64,000 nt of DNA, from contig CP136069.1 of assembly GCA_032622095.1 (NCBI GenBank), forward strand, positions 9,936,036 to 10,000,035, read 5' to 3'. Below are positions 23,659-35,451 of this stretch, piece by piece (position 1 is the first letter of the stretch; each line of letters starts with the position of its first letter). The notes under the pieces were generated by a model. It had not been told where the DNA came from, did not search any database, and saw only the letters and a list, made by a program, of their open reading frames with translations. The translations under genes and the position numbers were made by a program. Source of the stretch: Siphonodentalium dalli (lineage: Eukaryota > Mollusca > Scaphopoda > Gadilida > Siphonodentaliidae).

Positions 23659-24249
23659 CATTCCGGCGGTGATGACAAGTCGTCACCAAACTGACCACAT
23701 ATATGTATATCACAGGGGCATATCATTATCTGGATACTGTACACAAAATCCGGACATTTATGGGACCATCTCCTTTTATACTCAATAGAATATATGCAAC
23801 AAATGAATGAATGTGAGCCATATATTAGTGCAAAATACACTGATATGTATATGCATGATGCAAACATGAAAATGAATAGGAATTCATTTAGACCCCATAT
23901 AAATGTTCATGTGTACATTTCTAAATTTAAATGATTTTTCCTAAATTGAGAAAATGTTTTTGATGCTGCAGCAATGTCCGTGTGACTATAATACGGTACT
24001 TTTCTTGTCTCACCAACGACTAAATTAAGACACCGCGTGTTATATTATATCGGCTCTTGACGAGCCAAATTTGGAGTTATCTATATAAACCTCGCAACTA
24101 TGTACTGTACACATTCTAAACGAGGAACCAAATCTTGAAGGAAAACATTTCCTACTTGCTAAAGTGAAGTAGGCCATTCAGTGTTTCTAGAACTGCGATT
24201 TGGCATTGTATAGTACTTGGTACAGGATTATGTATTTTCCTTCAACATG

Positions 24250-26215
24250 ATTAAAACAATATGGAATTTAGTTCGGATGTGGAACCGAACTATGGTTCCC
24301 CCAACACAACATATGGTTGCAATGGAAAATAATGAAATTTGGTTCCACAGTTTGGTTCTCCACCAGGAGCGAACGAGTAGCAACTGACAGGGGAGCGCTC
24401 TTTTCAGAACGAACCAATGATTGGATAGTAATTATTCCATTATGGCTCTTCATGACTCAGGTGATTCCCTCTAGATCACTATACGCACTCTCTTCCTAAT
24501 GAGCAATCTAATTTAGAGACTGCGAAACCACATCCTTCGTTCTTCTTGGCTGAGATACTATAGTATGGGTAATTGGAAATATATTGGTTCCAATTTCTAT
24601 TATTTAATAGGGGATAAATTAAGACCACAGTAAAGATATTTGGTTCAAAATATATTTGTTTGGGTCGCAACTAACTCACCTTTATTCTCGCTACAATATG
24701 CTGTGTAATATGCCGACCATGAAGACCCAGAGAAAATCTTATCAGGCGTCGGAAACTCGTTCGTCAGTTGAAGAATACCACCAACGAATGTATAGGCATG
24801 GCGATATATGTCCTGCAAATACAAGAATACCAACAATGAATGAATACGCATGTCGATATATGCCCTGAAAATACAAGAATACCACAAATAAATGCATACA
24901 CATGACGATATATAACCTGCAACTACACACTTAGCAGAATGTGTGTCACTAGAAAATATTCGGTGTTGCTATTGTGGACATGGACATGAATTGCTATTAT
25001 TTTAGATAATTCTGTTCGGTTGTGATATGTACATGATTTTGATCGAAAATATACGCTCTCGAATAAGTGAATACGCATGGCGATATATGGCATGAAAATA
25101 CAAACTTCCGTAAAGAACACACTCTAGTCAAACAAAACGTGTGTCACTAGAAGATAGTTTGTTGCTAGTGTGGACATGGACATTGTTATTATTTTAGAAC
25201 ATTTATACTGTTCAGTTGTGACATGTGCATGACTTTGATAGAGAATATACACTCTAAAACAGCTCTCAATTTGGTTCCCCGGAGAACCAACTACCAACAG
25301 AGAAACCAAACAGAGATTGGTTCCACTCTCATTTGGTTCCATCTCGAACCCACCGAAAACTACCACACTCTAAGAAATCAGCCATAAATGTGGTTCCCGG
25401 AAGAACCAAATACCAACATATAACAAACAGTTTGGTTCCACACTGCTTTGGTTCCACTTGGAACCATATACTAGAACCCGCCGAATTCAAGGTTTGTGTG
25501 GGAAAATGGACTAACTTAAGTGTCATATAATCTAAAATTCCCCAATATGTTCACGCTTTTCGGGTTAAGGTGATATGGGGAAGACAGGATTCCTTTGAAA
25601 TACCAATGTACATATCCCCTTAGCCTGTTTCGGCTAATATGCATATATTCTGGTCATTTGATTGCTGGCTCATATCACAAACAGGTGAAACATAATGGAA
25701 CAATAACTGTGTTAATATATTTTCGATATTTTCGGGGTATATTCGATGAACATGAACAAACATCGTGTGATATAAATTTTAAACGGTATAACGTATTTAC
25801 GAACTAAAAAGAACATTCAGAAACAAAGACACCGCAAATGTGCGTATAATCAACACGAATAGTGTCACGGGCATTTTTATCCAAATTCACTCATCATTGT
25901 TTCCTAGGCATTTAATGAAGCAAATGGGGAACCCAAAGGAACTATTTAGTTCCATGCTCTGGTTCTATCAGGGGAACAATTTATGGAACCCTCAGGACAA
26001 ACAATCGAAACAAGTTTGGTTCAAAGAATGTTGAACCAGAATGTCTGTTTTCCACTTGATTTGATTCTTTAATTTGGTTCTTAGAAAAAACAAAATATGG
26101 TTGGTTTTTCATTTGTTTCTTTATTTTAGTTCGTCGCGAAGAACCAAAACATGGATGTGATTGGTTCTTAATTTCGTTCTTTATTTTGGTTCTTCGCCGG
26201 GGAACCAAAATTTCT
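24250..26215. repeat. Field of TTGGTTC / GAACCAA motifs
   Basis: The motif TTTGGTTC and its complement GAACCAA occur many times in three clusters (24250-24370, 25262-25480, 25925-26210), often as inverted pairs around short spacers such as GGTTCTTCGCCGGGGAACC. Two copies of a roughly 125-bp unit (25272-25350 and 25396-25470) share AGAACCAA, TACCAACA and TTTGGTTCCA. No ORF is conserved across copies. The likely source is a decayed repeat family with short palindromic subunits. Confidence 0.6.
24770..25262. repeat. Local tandem duplications (60 bp and 190 bp)
   Basis: A unit of about 60 bp with AATACAAGAATACCA and GGCGATATATG occurs three times between 24770 and 24915. Next, GTGTGTCACTAGAA, GTGGACATGGACAT, CTATTATTTTAGA and GAAAATATACGCTCT-like blocks repeat at 24945-25055 and 25140-25255. 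Confidence 0.65.
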
Positions 26216-28105
26216 TTGTGTGTAACCCTATTTATATACCGTTATGGCATTCAATATTTGTAAATTTCGCACTTGTCCGATACCAAGAACTTCTGAATTA
26301 TAGAAGTCTTTGCAAAAGTGCAGTTCATATATTCATGGTATCAAATCTGAAGAGAGGAGGCTTAATTTTTTGATTTTTTCATTCAGAAAGACAATCATCC
26401 ATATATAGTCGTCTATATTTGAAAATGTTCATGTCATGCCTGCTGATCAATATCACTTTGAGATTTATATGTCATATATAGGTTCATAGCCGAATCACCA
26501 GCTGAAAACGTATTTTTAATTCAAAGTAAGGTTTAGAGCTCAAGAATTGTTCTTGACCAAAATCTCGAAGACGAGATTTATTCTCCTAAAGAACAATTCG
26601 CGTGCTCTGACCGACTTCGAGCACAATTGATCCCACATAATGCAATCCACTGGAAATGTGCGTGTTTTGATCACGACGCACAATCCGTGCGTTGTTGGAG
26701 ATAGAGAGTGGGGGAGAGTGTGGGAAACAGTTCACTTGGCATTATAGAATGACAACAATTAATTAATACCGTGATTTTTTGAATGAATTCGTCCATTCAG
26801 CTTGACAAGGTGTTCAGCCGAGTCGCAAGGCGCGCTCGTCGTCACGTGACAGGGGATTCCAATCTCACCAAATCAAAAAAGAATTTGCATTGTCTCAAAA
26901 ACACATGCAGCTTCTAAAAACTGGCGTGTGTTATAAAGTTAAATGCATTTACAAAGGATAACGCTCAGCAAATACATTCTGCATGCAGCTTTGCCAAATA
27001 ATTACCATATACCTAACATTGATTCTAACACAAAGGCCATAAAAAATACAACGTTGAACACGATCTTAGAGTCCCAAACACAAAACAAGTTATTTGCATG
27101 GCATGGAACATAAAAGACCGCTCCGTGTTGGTCTATTCCTGATAAAAAATAAAGAACGTTTATTTCACTTTTGTGCAAATATTGAAAGCATCTGGAAAAT
27201 GGCTGTAAACATGACAACTATTTTGCAGAGCATATGAAGCTGGCGTATGAACATTTCGTGTGTATGGCAATCTAACTCACACCTCCTTTCAAAATTTAAA
27301 TAGTTTATGAATATCTTATATGAATATAACTATGTGAGGTGGCTTAAGTGGCCATCATCGAACATCAGTTGTGTTTTTTAATAAATGGTTGTTCACATAA
27401 TATGAAACGTATGTATAATATGAATACCCACACATGGATGATAATTAATATTTGTCTTACAATTTAGCTATATTTCCTCAAATACACGCGAAAACGCCTA
27501 GGCGGTTTCCGATCTTGTATCCTGGATGGCAACAAGGATATCGTGTATGGCAACGAGTGCACGTGCGTTTTGACAACTGGCTTGTTTTCAAAACAAAGCG
27601 TCTAAATAACAAATTTAAAAGCCGTAAAATAACATCAGCGTGCGCTACAGACGTAATATAATAAATACTTGTGTTAACAAAGTGGAAAAATGTGGAGAGA
27701 AGACAGGACAGGACCGAAACAACTAAAAAAAGCACCCCAAATGTTTGGAAATTAAAAAGCAACACATTGTTTACAGCGCGTACGAATACGGACTATTTTG
27801 ACAATTTCTATTATAAGCGAAGTAGGGAATTCCCCGTAATTCAGTACGGTCTTGATCAGAAACTGCTGACGGCAATTTTTATTCGATAAAATACAGAAGG
27901 GAAATTGAAATAAAATTATTTTTTGTTAAGGATACAAGAGAGATTACTTACGAAAAGTCCGTAATTTCATTGAATTTCTCATGAATTAATTTTAATGGTT
28001 GATTTAGATGCTTTTAAAGCGTCGTCTGCATTTGCAATTTCTGCAGAGTACACAACGTAAATCTAGCGATTCTTGCGAAAAAACGTAAAATAAATTAAAA
28101 ACAAT
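26216..28105. other. Intergenic or intronic, no supported gene
   Basis: Short ORFs only. Around 26537-26600 there is a loose hairpin (AAGAATTGTTCTT ... AAAGAACAATT). I see no promoter motif in front of the Crypton that can be named. A T-rich stretch and TAAATTAAAAACAAT directly precede its ATG. Confidence 0.35.
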
Positions 28106-29880
28106 ATGGAGTTTAACGAGATATCATACGATGATCTGATGCAGCTATTTCGAGAAGATGACGATTTGCATGATGTTGTGAGCAGAATCGACAATGAAAA
28201 CAGTTCTAAAACTATTGAAAATGTTTTTGTTGAAAGTCAGTGTACTAGTACTACTACTACTTCTCAAATGTTGCCTGTGGATGCCACGATCTCAGCCAGT
28301 GTTTCCGATTATGGGTCCTCAGTTCCACTATGGGGATGGAGAAGGAAGAACAGTGAAACTAACAACATTATCAATACAACTGCAAGTACTTCAACTGCTA
28401 TTATAAATACCACTGCTGTTAGTGTTACATCACCACAGTCACAGACATAAGTAAGTGCTCAGCAGAGACCAACAATGGCAACATCCAAAGCACCAACATT
28501 TGTTAATGTTCAGGACTCTGACAAAGATGACTTTGTATCAAGTATGCAAAATGAAAACACAGTAAAGAAAAAACTCAAGTTGTGATAAGGGCCTTTACAA
28601 TATTTCTGTCCCAAAGGAATGAATTTCGGGCTATTGAAACTATTGACCCAATTCACATGGATAATTATATAGGGTCCTTCATATTATCTGTCAGGAAAGC
28701 AGATGGATCTGATTATGAGCCGGATTCATTGACATCCTACCACCGCGGTATCGATAGATATTTGAGGGAGAAGAAATATCCATATCGTATATGTATGGAC
28801 CGCGAATTTGAAAGTTCCAGGACAGTATTGGCAAGCAAGAGGAAACAGTTGAAAGCAGCAGGCAAAGGAAATCGGCCAAATGCAGCTGAACCGATAACAG
28901 AAAGCGAGGAAGTTATTCTCAGGGAAAGAGATGTGTTAAGTGTTGATTGTCCCTATGGTTTGCAAAATCTAATGTGGTATAACAATGGGAAATTGTTCGG
29001 AATGCGCACTGGAAAAGAGCAACATAGTTTGCGGTGGGATGACATTATGCTCGAGAAAGATGCAATGGAATAGAATATTTGAAACACAATGAAAGGACAA
29101 CAAAAACTCGAACAGGAGAAAGTGCCAGTACTCACGACGGAGCCTTCAGTCCAAAAGCTTTCGCAATCCCTGGGGTTTCAGCTACAGAATGTCCAGTGGC
29201 AGCGTACAAAGTATTCGCATCAAAGCGTCCACTGAACACTTTGCAGCCTGATTCACCATTCTACATCCAAGTGAATCATAATCGCAAACCAGATTCACCT
29301 TTCTGGTATAAGGCTCAACTGATGGGTGAACACGCCTTATCCAAAATAATGAAGAAAATGGCAGAAAAGGGTCAACTTCCTGGTAGAAAGACCAATAACT
29401 GCGTCAGGAAAACAACATGCACTCGATTACTTCACAATGACATTACTCCAAACACCATTGCACAGCTTTCAGGTCACAGAAATATTGCCAGTGTAAATAA
29501 TTATTCTGTTGCGTCAGTGGAAATGCAACGGAAAATATCGGATATTCTCTGCATAGCACCAAAACGAACACTAACTTCCGACTCCAATGTTGAAAATTCG
29601 AATTCCGTTCCAACTAGAATTGTTGATACACGTGACTGACACTGAGAATGCAAGCCATAATTCGATTGTTGAAGTGACGGAATGTGCGGAATTCATTAAA
29701 ACAGTGAATGGACAGTCATCCCATGCAATGCCTCTCGCAAACAATATTACCATCCAAGGAAACTGCACCATCAAATGTTACAATTATCATGTTAAAAGTG
29801 ACAATTATGTTGAACATTCGAAACGGAAAAATCGTCGCCTCATCATTGAATCGGATTCCAGTCAAAGCGAAATTGAATAG
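28106..29880 (+). pseudogene. Crypton-type tyrosine recombinase (DUF3504-like), broken
   Basis: The family cuts and rejoins DNA through a phosphotyrosine to mobilise Crypton elements; related domains were domesticated in animal ZMYM, QRICH1 and KIAA1958-type proteins. Order: an acidic N-terminus (28106-28450), a nonsense TAA at 28448, the same frame on to 28585, a frame change, then the recombinase. Seen in the 28582-29073 segment: EPDSLTSYHRGIDRYL, GKGNRPNAAEP and FGMRTGKEQ (first catalytic Arg, residue 142). A one-base loss near 29065 shifts the frame. The 29079-29639 segment has TKTRTG, CPV, RP, FWYKAQ, TNNCVRKT, SGHRN and NYS (Tyr 142). The usual His of HxxR appears as Asn (29397-29399). 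A second frameshift near 29630 leads to a tail with NNITIQGNCTI ending at 29880. Four breaks mean it is inactive as read. No terminal repeats are seen, as expected for Cryptons. Confidence 0.88.
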
Positions 29881-29962
29881 TCACGCGACGTGACTTTCTC
29901 AGAATTTGACTTTTCACGACGTCGCGTGCGGAGAATATTGTGTACGTTTTGTGTTGCGCGTA

Positions 29963-29968
29963 ATAAAA
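29963..29968 (+). terminator. Poly(A) signal of the Crypton
   Basis: AATAAA follows the Crypton stop by about 85 bp (GCGTAATAAAATAG). Just upstream, CACGCGACGTG and CACGACGTCGCGTG form an imperfect palindrome. Confidence 0.5.
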
Positions 29969-30107
29969 TAGTTCCTGTTTTAAATTAAGTTTTATTGCAT
30001 TTTTATGGGACAAATTGTAAGATAAATCTTTTTTGTTGAACATTCATACTGAAAATCCATAAAAATACATGAACCACCAGTCAAATGTGAGATAATGTCA
30101 TTATTAC

Positions 30108-30337
30108 CTGGTACCAGTTGGCTATGGTTAAACATCGCGTTGTTGGGCGGATGACAATCTTTTGATACGATGCCTCTCTTTCACCAGGACTACTAAAAGC
30201 CATAGCAACCAAGGCTAGAAATTCATCCTTTTTGATTTTCAGGTTGCGTTGCCAGTTGAGTTGGAGGAAGTATCGCAAAATGTATATCATGAACGCATTT
30301 TCTCTGCCATAATCTTCAAACCACGAATTTTCCATGT
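30108..30337 (-). CDS. Candidate host-gene exon (76 codons), unknown protein
   Basis: Acceptor TTGCAATATTTTCAG ends at 30338; donor GTAATA starts at 30107. Between them one frame is open without a stop and reads (AC)MENSWFEDYGRENAFMIYIL, then RYFLQLNWQRNLKIKKDEFL and on to TTRCLTIANWYQ. Composition is that of an ordinary globular, helical protein. It starts with two bases of a split codon, and the upstream candidate exon at 32430-32529 ends with one base, so splicing would form GAC (Asp) and keep the frame. The next intron, downstream on this strand, contains the Crypton in antisense. I do not recognise the protein. Splice sites, phase match and open frame together make this the best host-gene evidence in the window. 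Confidence 0.55.
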
Positions 30338-30545
30338 CTGAAAATATTGCAAATGTTACATGATACACATTTGAACGCATAGTGGGAAATAAAAGGCCGT
30401 TGCCCACACCAGAAACTTTTCGAAAACGTCCCAAAAGTGCGCTGCATACATCGGACCGATAATATATGTTAGCTTCAGAGACAGAGATAATATTTTAATT
30501 TGGCAAAACTAAAGTAAAGGGCCGTCAGAAATGCTGATTTTACTA

Positions 30546-32195
30546 ATGTGTCGACCAGCGAGGCATACAGTCGAAAGGGTGTGTGGGTGTATTACCAATG
30601 TGTCGACCAGCGAGGTCGACCAGCCGAAAGGGCGTGTGGGTGTATTACCAATGTGTCGACCAGCGAGGTATACAGCCGAAAGGACGTGTGTCTGCATTAC
30701 CAATGTGTCGACCAGCGAAGTATACAGCCGAAATTGCGTGTGGCTGTATTACTAATGTGTCGACCAGCAATGCATACAACCGAAAGGGCGTGTGGTGTAT
30801 TACTAATGTGTCGGCCCGCGAGGTATACAGCCGAAAGGGCAAGTGGTGTATTACTAATGTGTCGACCAGCGAGGTATACAGCCGAAAGGGCGTTTGGGTG
30901 TATTACTAATGTGTCGACCAGCGAGGCATACATCCGACAGGGCGTGTGGCTGTATTACTAATGATTGTGTCGACCAGCGATGCATACAGCCGAAAGGGCG
31001 TGTGGCTGTATTACTAATGTGTCGACCAGCGAGGTATACAGCCGAAAGGGCGTTTGTGTGTATTACTAATGTGTCGACCAGCGAGACATACAGCCGAAAG
31101 GGCGTGTGGCTGTATTACTAATGTGTCGACCAGCCAGGCATACAGCCGAAAGGGCGTGTGGGTGTTTTTACTAATGTTTCGACCAGCGAGGCATACATCG
31201 AAAGGGCGTGTGGCTGTATTACTAATGTGTCGACCAGCGAGGCATACAGTCGAAAGGGCGTGTGGGTGTATTAATAATGTGTCGACCAGCGAGGTCTACA
31301 GCCGAAAGGGCGTGTGGGTGTATTACCAATGTGTCGACCAGCGAGGTATACAGCCGAAAGGGCGTGTGTCTGCATTACTAATGTGTCGACCAGCGAAGTA
31401 TACAGCCGAAATTGCGTGTGGCTGTATTACTAATGTGTCGACCAGCGATGCATACAGCCGAAAGGGCGTGTGGTGTATTACTAATGTGTCGACCAGCGAG
31501 GTATACAGCCGAAAGGGCGTTTGGTGTATTATTAATGTGTCGACCAGCGAGGCATACATCCGACAGGGCGTGTGGCTGTATTACTAATGTGTCGACCAGC
31601 GATGCATACAGCCGAAAGGGCGTGTGGCTGTATTACTAAGGTGTCGACCAGCGAGGTATACAGCCGAAAGGGCGTTTGGGTGTATTACTAATGTGTCGAC
31701 CAGCGAGACATACAGCCGAAAGGGCGTGTGGCTGTATTACTAATGTGTCGACCAGCCAGGCATACAACCGAAAGGGCGTGTGGGTGTTTTTACTAATGTT
31801 TCGACCAGCGAGGCATACATCCGAAAGGGCGTGTGGCTGTATTACTAATGTGTCGACCATCGAGGCATACAGCCGAAAGGGCGTGTGGGTGTATTACTAA
31901 TGTGTCGACCAGATAAACATACATCCGATTGGGCGGTGTGGCTGTATTGCGAATGTTTTTAACAGAGAGATCGAGAGAGAGGCATATAGCTTATTTGGTG
32001 ATGTGGCTGTAGTACTAATGTGTCGACCAGAGAGGCATAGCCTTGCATATTGGGCGGTGTGGCTATATTACTAATGTCTCGACCAGAGAGGTATGGAACA
32101 CATTGGGTGATGCGGCTGCTTTACTAACGTGTACCCATTGGGCGGTGTATCGACCAGGGAGACACAGAGTCCATTGGGCGGTGTGGCTTCTCACA
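30546..32195. repeat. 52-bp minisatellite in the intron, about 26 good copies plus a decayed tail
   Basis: The unit is built on TGTGTCGACCAGCGAGG, CATACAGCCGAAAGGGCG and TGTGGCTGTATTACTAA, with a 52-bp period and a SalI palindrome GTCGAC in each copy. Sub-blocks recur about 626-678 bp apart (for example CCGAAATTGCG at 30728 and 31406, ACATCCGACAGGG at 30930 and 31556), showing a 12-13-unit duplication. Units after about 31915 are diverged and lengthened. The ORFs across it are by-products. Confidence 0.93.
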
Positions 32196-32429
32196 AATTC
32201 AATAGAAGACAGCACAATACACTTGCTTGGAACTCTCTGAAATTAACGATATATTATCTGTCAACGATGGAAATGAAAACAGGAGATCATTTTGCCTCCA
32301 ATCAAATTTCGACCCTCAAATTAACAGTGACGCTATATGCATGTGTGGCTGATAACATTACCTGGGTTTGTATCTGAATGTGTCAATATACGACTGTGAC
32401 GCTTGTTGTACGTGTGACAGTAACAATAC

Positions 32430-32529
32430 CTGCATCTTTATCTGTATGTGTCATTATACGATGAAACGTCTTCAGATTTTCGCTGATCTGATCAATTAGA
32501 GGAAGGTTGCAGTCTTCTAATTCTAGAAC
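32430..32529 (-). CDS. Candidate host-gene exon (33 codons), unknown protein
   Basis: Acceptor CTGCTTGTTACAG ends at 32530; donor GGTATTG follows 32430 (GCAG then GTATTG). The frame reads VLELEDCNLPLIDQISENLK and then TFHRIMTHTDKDA plus one base. The exon starts in phase 0 and ends in phase 1, matching the phase of the exon at 30108-30337. The 2.1-kb intron between them is mostly the 52-bp minisatellite. The amphipathic helical composition fits a helical-repeat or scaffold protein, but no family is recognised. Confidence 0.5.
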
Positions 32530-33464
32530 CTGTAACAAGCAGAACAAATCGATATATAGCGCTGTTTAGATACATGTTACATGATCGGACGCCCAACCCA
32601 AATGTCCCCACATTCCTACTGGACATTATGTCATTAAATTGCACATTTTCCACTGTGTCCAATGCATACTTATCATAAATCAACAATATAATTGTTATTT
32701 TGTAAAAAAGATAAATGTAGATATTCGACAGATATATGCCGCCGATTGTCGAATCGAATCGAATATCATTTCGAATACCAAATATTCGTACTGGGGAAGG
32801 AACCTAATCTGATGTGGCAATTGAGCCTTTAGTTTTAAGTTCAGCTGTCCTATCAGAAATAAATTAGTCCATCTCAAATTATATAGGGATATTCTCATCT
32901 GGAAATCAGATTTCCAAAAATATCTGGATTTGCCGCTGATGAAACAGGAGTAAAGCTTCCAATATCTGTCCGATAACTGACGAGTAAATTAATTGATCTT
33001 TCCTCAGTTGTCAATGAAATAAATATTTGTAGATATATTTTACAAATCAGAAAATGATGTAGTCGTTTACTGCATTGATACGCTGATATTATTTTGTTCA
33101 AACTTATTTGGATACCCCTTTCATTGTACATCATACTAAGATGGGGAGAGGGTACTGTACATCATAACTCTGGATGGAAATGGGGTAATGTACGTCATAA
33201 CAATATATTTAGGAATTTACAAACAATATTCATCTAATGGACTACGATAACCTTTAACTATATTTATGAGGAATTATACCCATCCAATGTACTGCAATAA
33301 CCTTTATCTATATGTGTGTAACTACATGGGTGTGTAACTACTCTGTATACTTAATAGATACATGTATATGCCTTATACTATTATCGCGTGATTAAAACTT
33401 TGCATAACCGATGAAAAATCAACCGTTCTTCTATCCTAACCATTTCTGTTGACTTCTACATGTT
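32530..33464. other. Probable intron or intergenic
   Basis: No strong exon. A 35-codon minus-strand frame (ending about 32895) looks protein-like but lacks a donor before its stop. Confidence 0.3.
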
Positions 33465-33976
33465 GATAGCCGTGGGTTCACGCCTTCCGTTTGTCAGTCG
33501 ACGCATCACGCTGGTTTTTATCTGCCTGCTTGTGTGTCGGTGTGGCGTTTGCGGACCTTGTGCTATGTTATCATGTTTTGACATCACCTTTGCCATAATT
33601 GTCATAAACCATAAAACAAACTTATTTGGATACCCCTTTCATTGTTAAATTGGCTATATTTTCAACACATGTTGTCAAACCATAAGGAACTGAACTTGAT
33701 TTGTGTGCCCTGTTGTTTTATATTTACCTATGACTCTAACAGTATATTTTAATCTGCATGGTATTCGTTAAATACGCTATGTGGTTATGTTTGTAAATCA
33801 AGTTAAGCACAACCTGTAAACTAAATTGTTATTTGTATGACAAAGTGGATGACGGATCTAATAACTTAAAATATGGTGCGCAGGCGCCACACCGTCCCAA
33901 TCGTGCTGGCAAATAAAAACCAGTATGATGAGTCGACTGATAACAGGAGGACATGAACCCACGGCTATCTAACACT
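33465..33976. repeat. 100-bp inverted repeat pair
   Basis: GATAGCCGTGGGTTCA, CAGTCGACGCATCA, CTGGTTTTTATCTGCC and GGTGTGGCG at 33466-33552 are repeated inverted at 33976-33871. The 310-bp interior is unremarkable. GGTTCATGTCC resembles a pol III B-box, but no A-box is seen. Confidence 0.65.
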
Positions 33977-35240
33977 CGACAAAGTAATGCAGAATAAAAA
34001 ATGTCTGAGTGTTCGGTCGTCATTATGTATTTTTTCACATGTTAAGATTATAAAATAGGTGTATGCATATCCTGATTGAAGAGGATGGTCACAGCAAGAC
34101 ATATTCAAAAAATGGGAATATGTTTATGGTTTTGTGGCTAAATTTACAGGTACTGGTTTTCTCGTCTATCGTGATAACAGTTGCGAGGCATAGTCCAGGG
34201 CGGTTTACAGAAGTTTGAAACAGCTAATTCGAACGTACATACAGATGTAAAGTTTAAATAGCCAAAACAAATAAAAATGTTACTTATAGTTTTTAAAAGA
34301 TCAAAATGACACCGCGATGTGCCATCATTTGGTAGCGCTTGACTCTAAGACTCCCAACGCGGTTGCCACATTTATATTTTTCGGCACTTAACTAGCAAGA
34401 TGCTGCACTAGTCAAGCTGTGCCCCGGCATTTTCTTGTGTGTCTAAATCAAGCTGTGAGATTGGTATAGGTTATAACCCGCTTGGGTATATGTACAGGAA
34501 GTATAGACATGTTCGCGTTAGAGCGGCCGTCTGTATTTCTTGCACAGATATAACCAAGCTGGTTATGACATATTTATAAACCGATTCACACCCCAATGCA
34601 AATATAATTGAGCCACTTTCAATCTGATGATTACGTATCAATTACAATTCAATCAAAGATTAATTGAATGTTGTGTGGTGTTAGATATTCCTACCGCATA
34701 AGTCAAATGGTGGTTGACGGTGGGGGCACTTGCGTAGGGATTATTTATCGACGTCGATAAACATTTTGTCTCCAAATTTAAAGTATTTTTTATTCAAATT
34801 CCTCCGTGTGGCAATAAAATGCTGCGGATGTTAATGTTATTTTCATCTTGGTTCCAATAATAGGGTTATCGTTCAGAACTCAGGCGGCAATGTCGCGATA
34901 GTGTTCGAACATTCCGACTCCGAAAAGAAACTGTTCCGCATTACAGGACGTTTATGTGTTGAAATATCGGCGGCATTCATATAAAAAGATTAAAACAAAT
35001 ACGTGGTTTGTAGAATATTCTCAATGTTATTGTTATTGTGGATTATACATTCCAAACACATTTGTTTCAATGTATTCTTGTAATGATCCTCTATCAAGGA
35101 GGAATTAAAGATATATATCATGGCGTGTTGTTGTAATTCACACCTTCCGCTCCTCTCTCTTGTTCACTTACTCTCCAATTAATGCCAATTTATTTGGCTT
35201 CGGTAACATACAGACATATTGTTCGTGGATTGTAGCGATG
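33977..35240. other. No supported gene
   Basis: Only short frames. TTATAAACCGATTCACACCCC at 34574 is a lone half-copy of the palindromic unit found at 35241-35373. Confidence 0.35.
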
Positions 35241-35373
35241 ATTGGCCGAGGGGTGTGAACCGGTTTATAAATTAATTTATAAACCGGTTCATACCCCCAT
35301 ATACCCCATTGGCCGAGGGGTATGAACCGGTTTATAAATTAATTTATAAACCAGTTCACACCCCTCGGCCAAT
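35241..35373. repeat. Two palindromic units in tandem
   Basis: ATTGGCCGAGGGGTGTGAAC, then CGGTTTATAAATT, is followed by its reverse complement (35241-35298, right arm cut short). A second, complete 66-bp palindrome at 35308-35373 shows only two or three mismatches. Confidence 0.85.
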
Positions 35374-35451
35374 CAAATTGTTCCAATTCATGAACAATAT
35401 TCCTTGTAAGAATCTGTACTTCAACGGGGCCAAAAATACAGACTTGAGCTA

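Noticed and set aside
32895-33134. Exon ending ANPDIFGNLISR on the minus strand
   Set aside because: Protein-like, but it has no usable donor before the stop and the opposite strand offers an equally good acceptor.
33871-33976. tRNA or SINE promoter
   Set aside because: Only a B-box-like GGTTCATGTCC is present; there is no A-box or cloverleaf.
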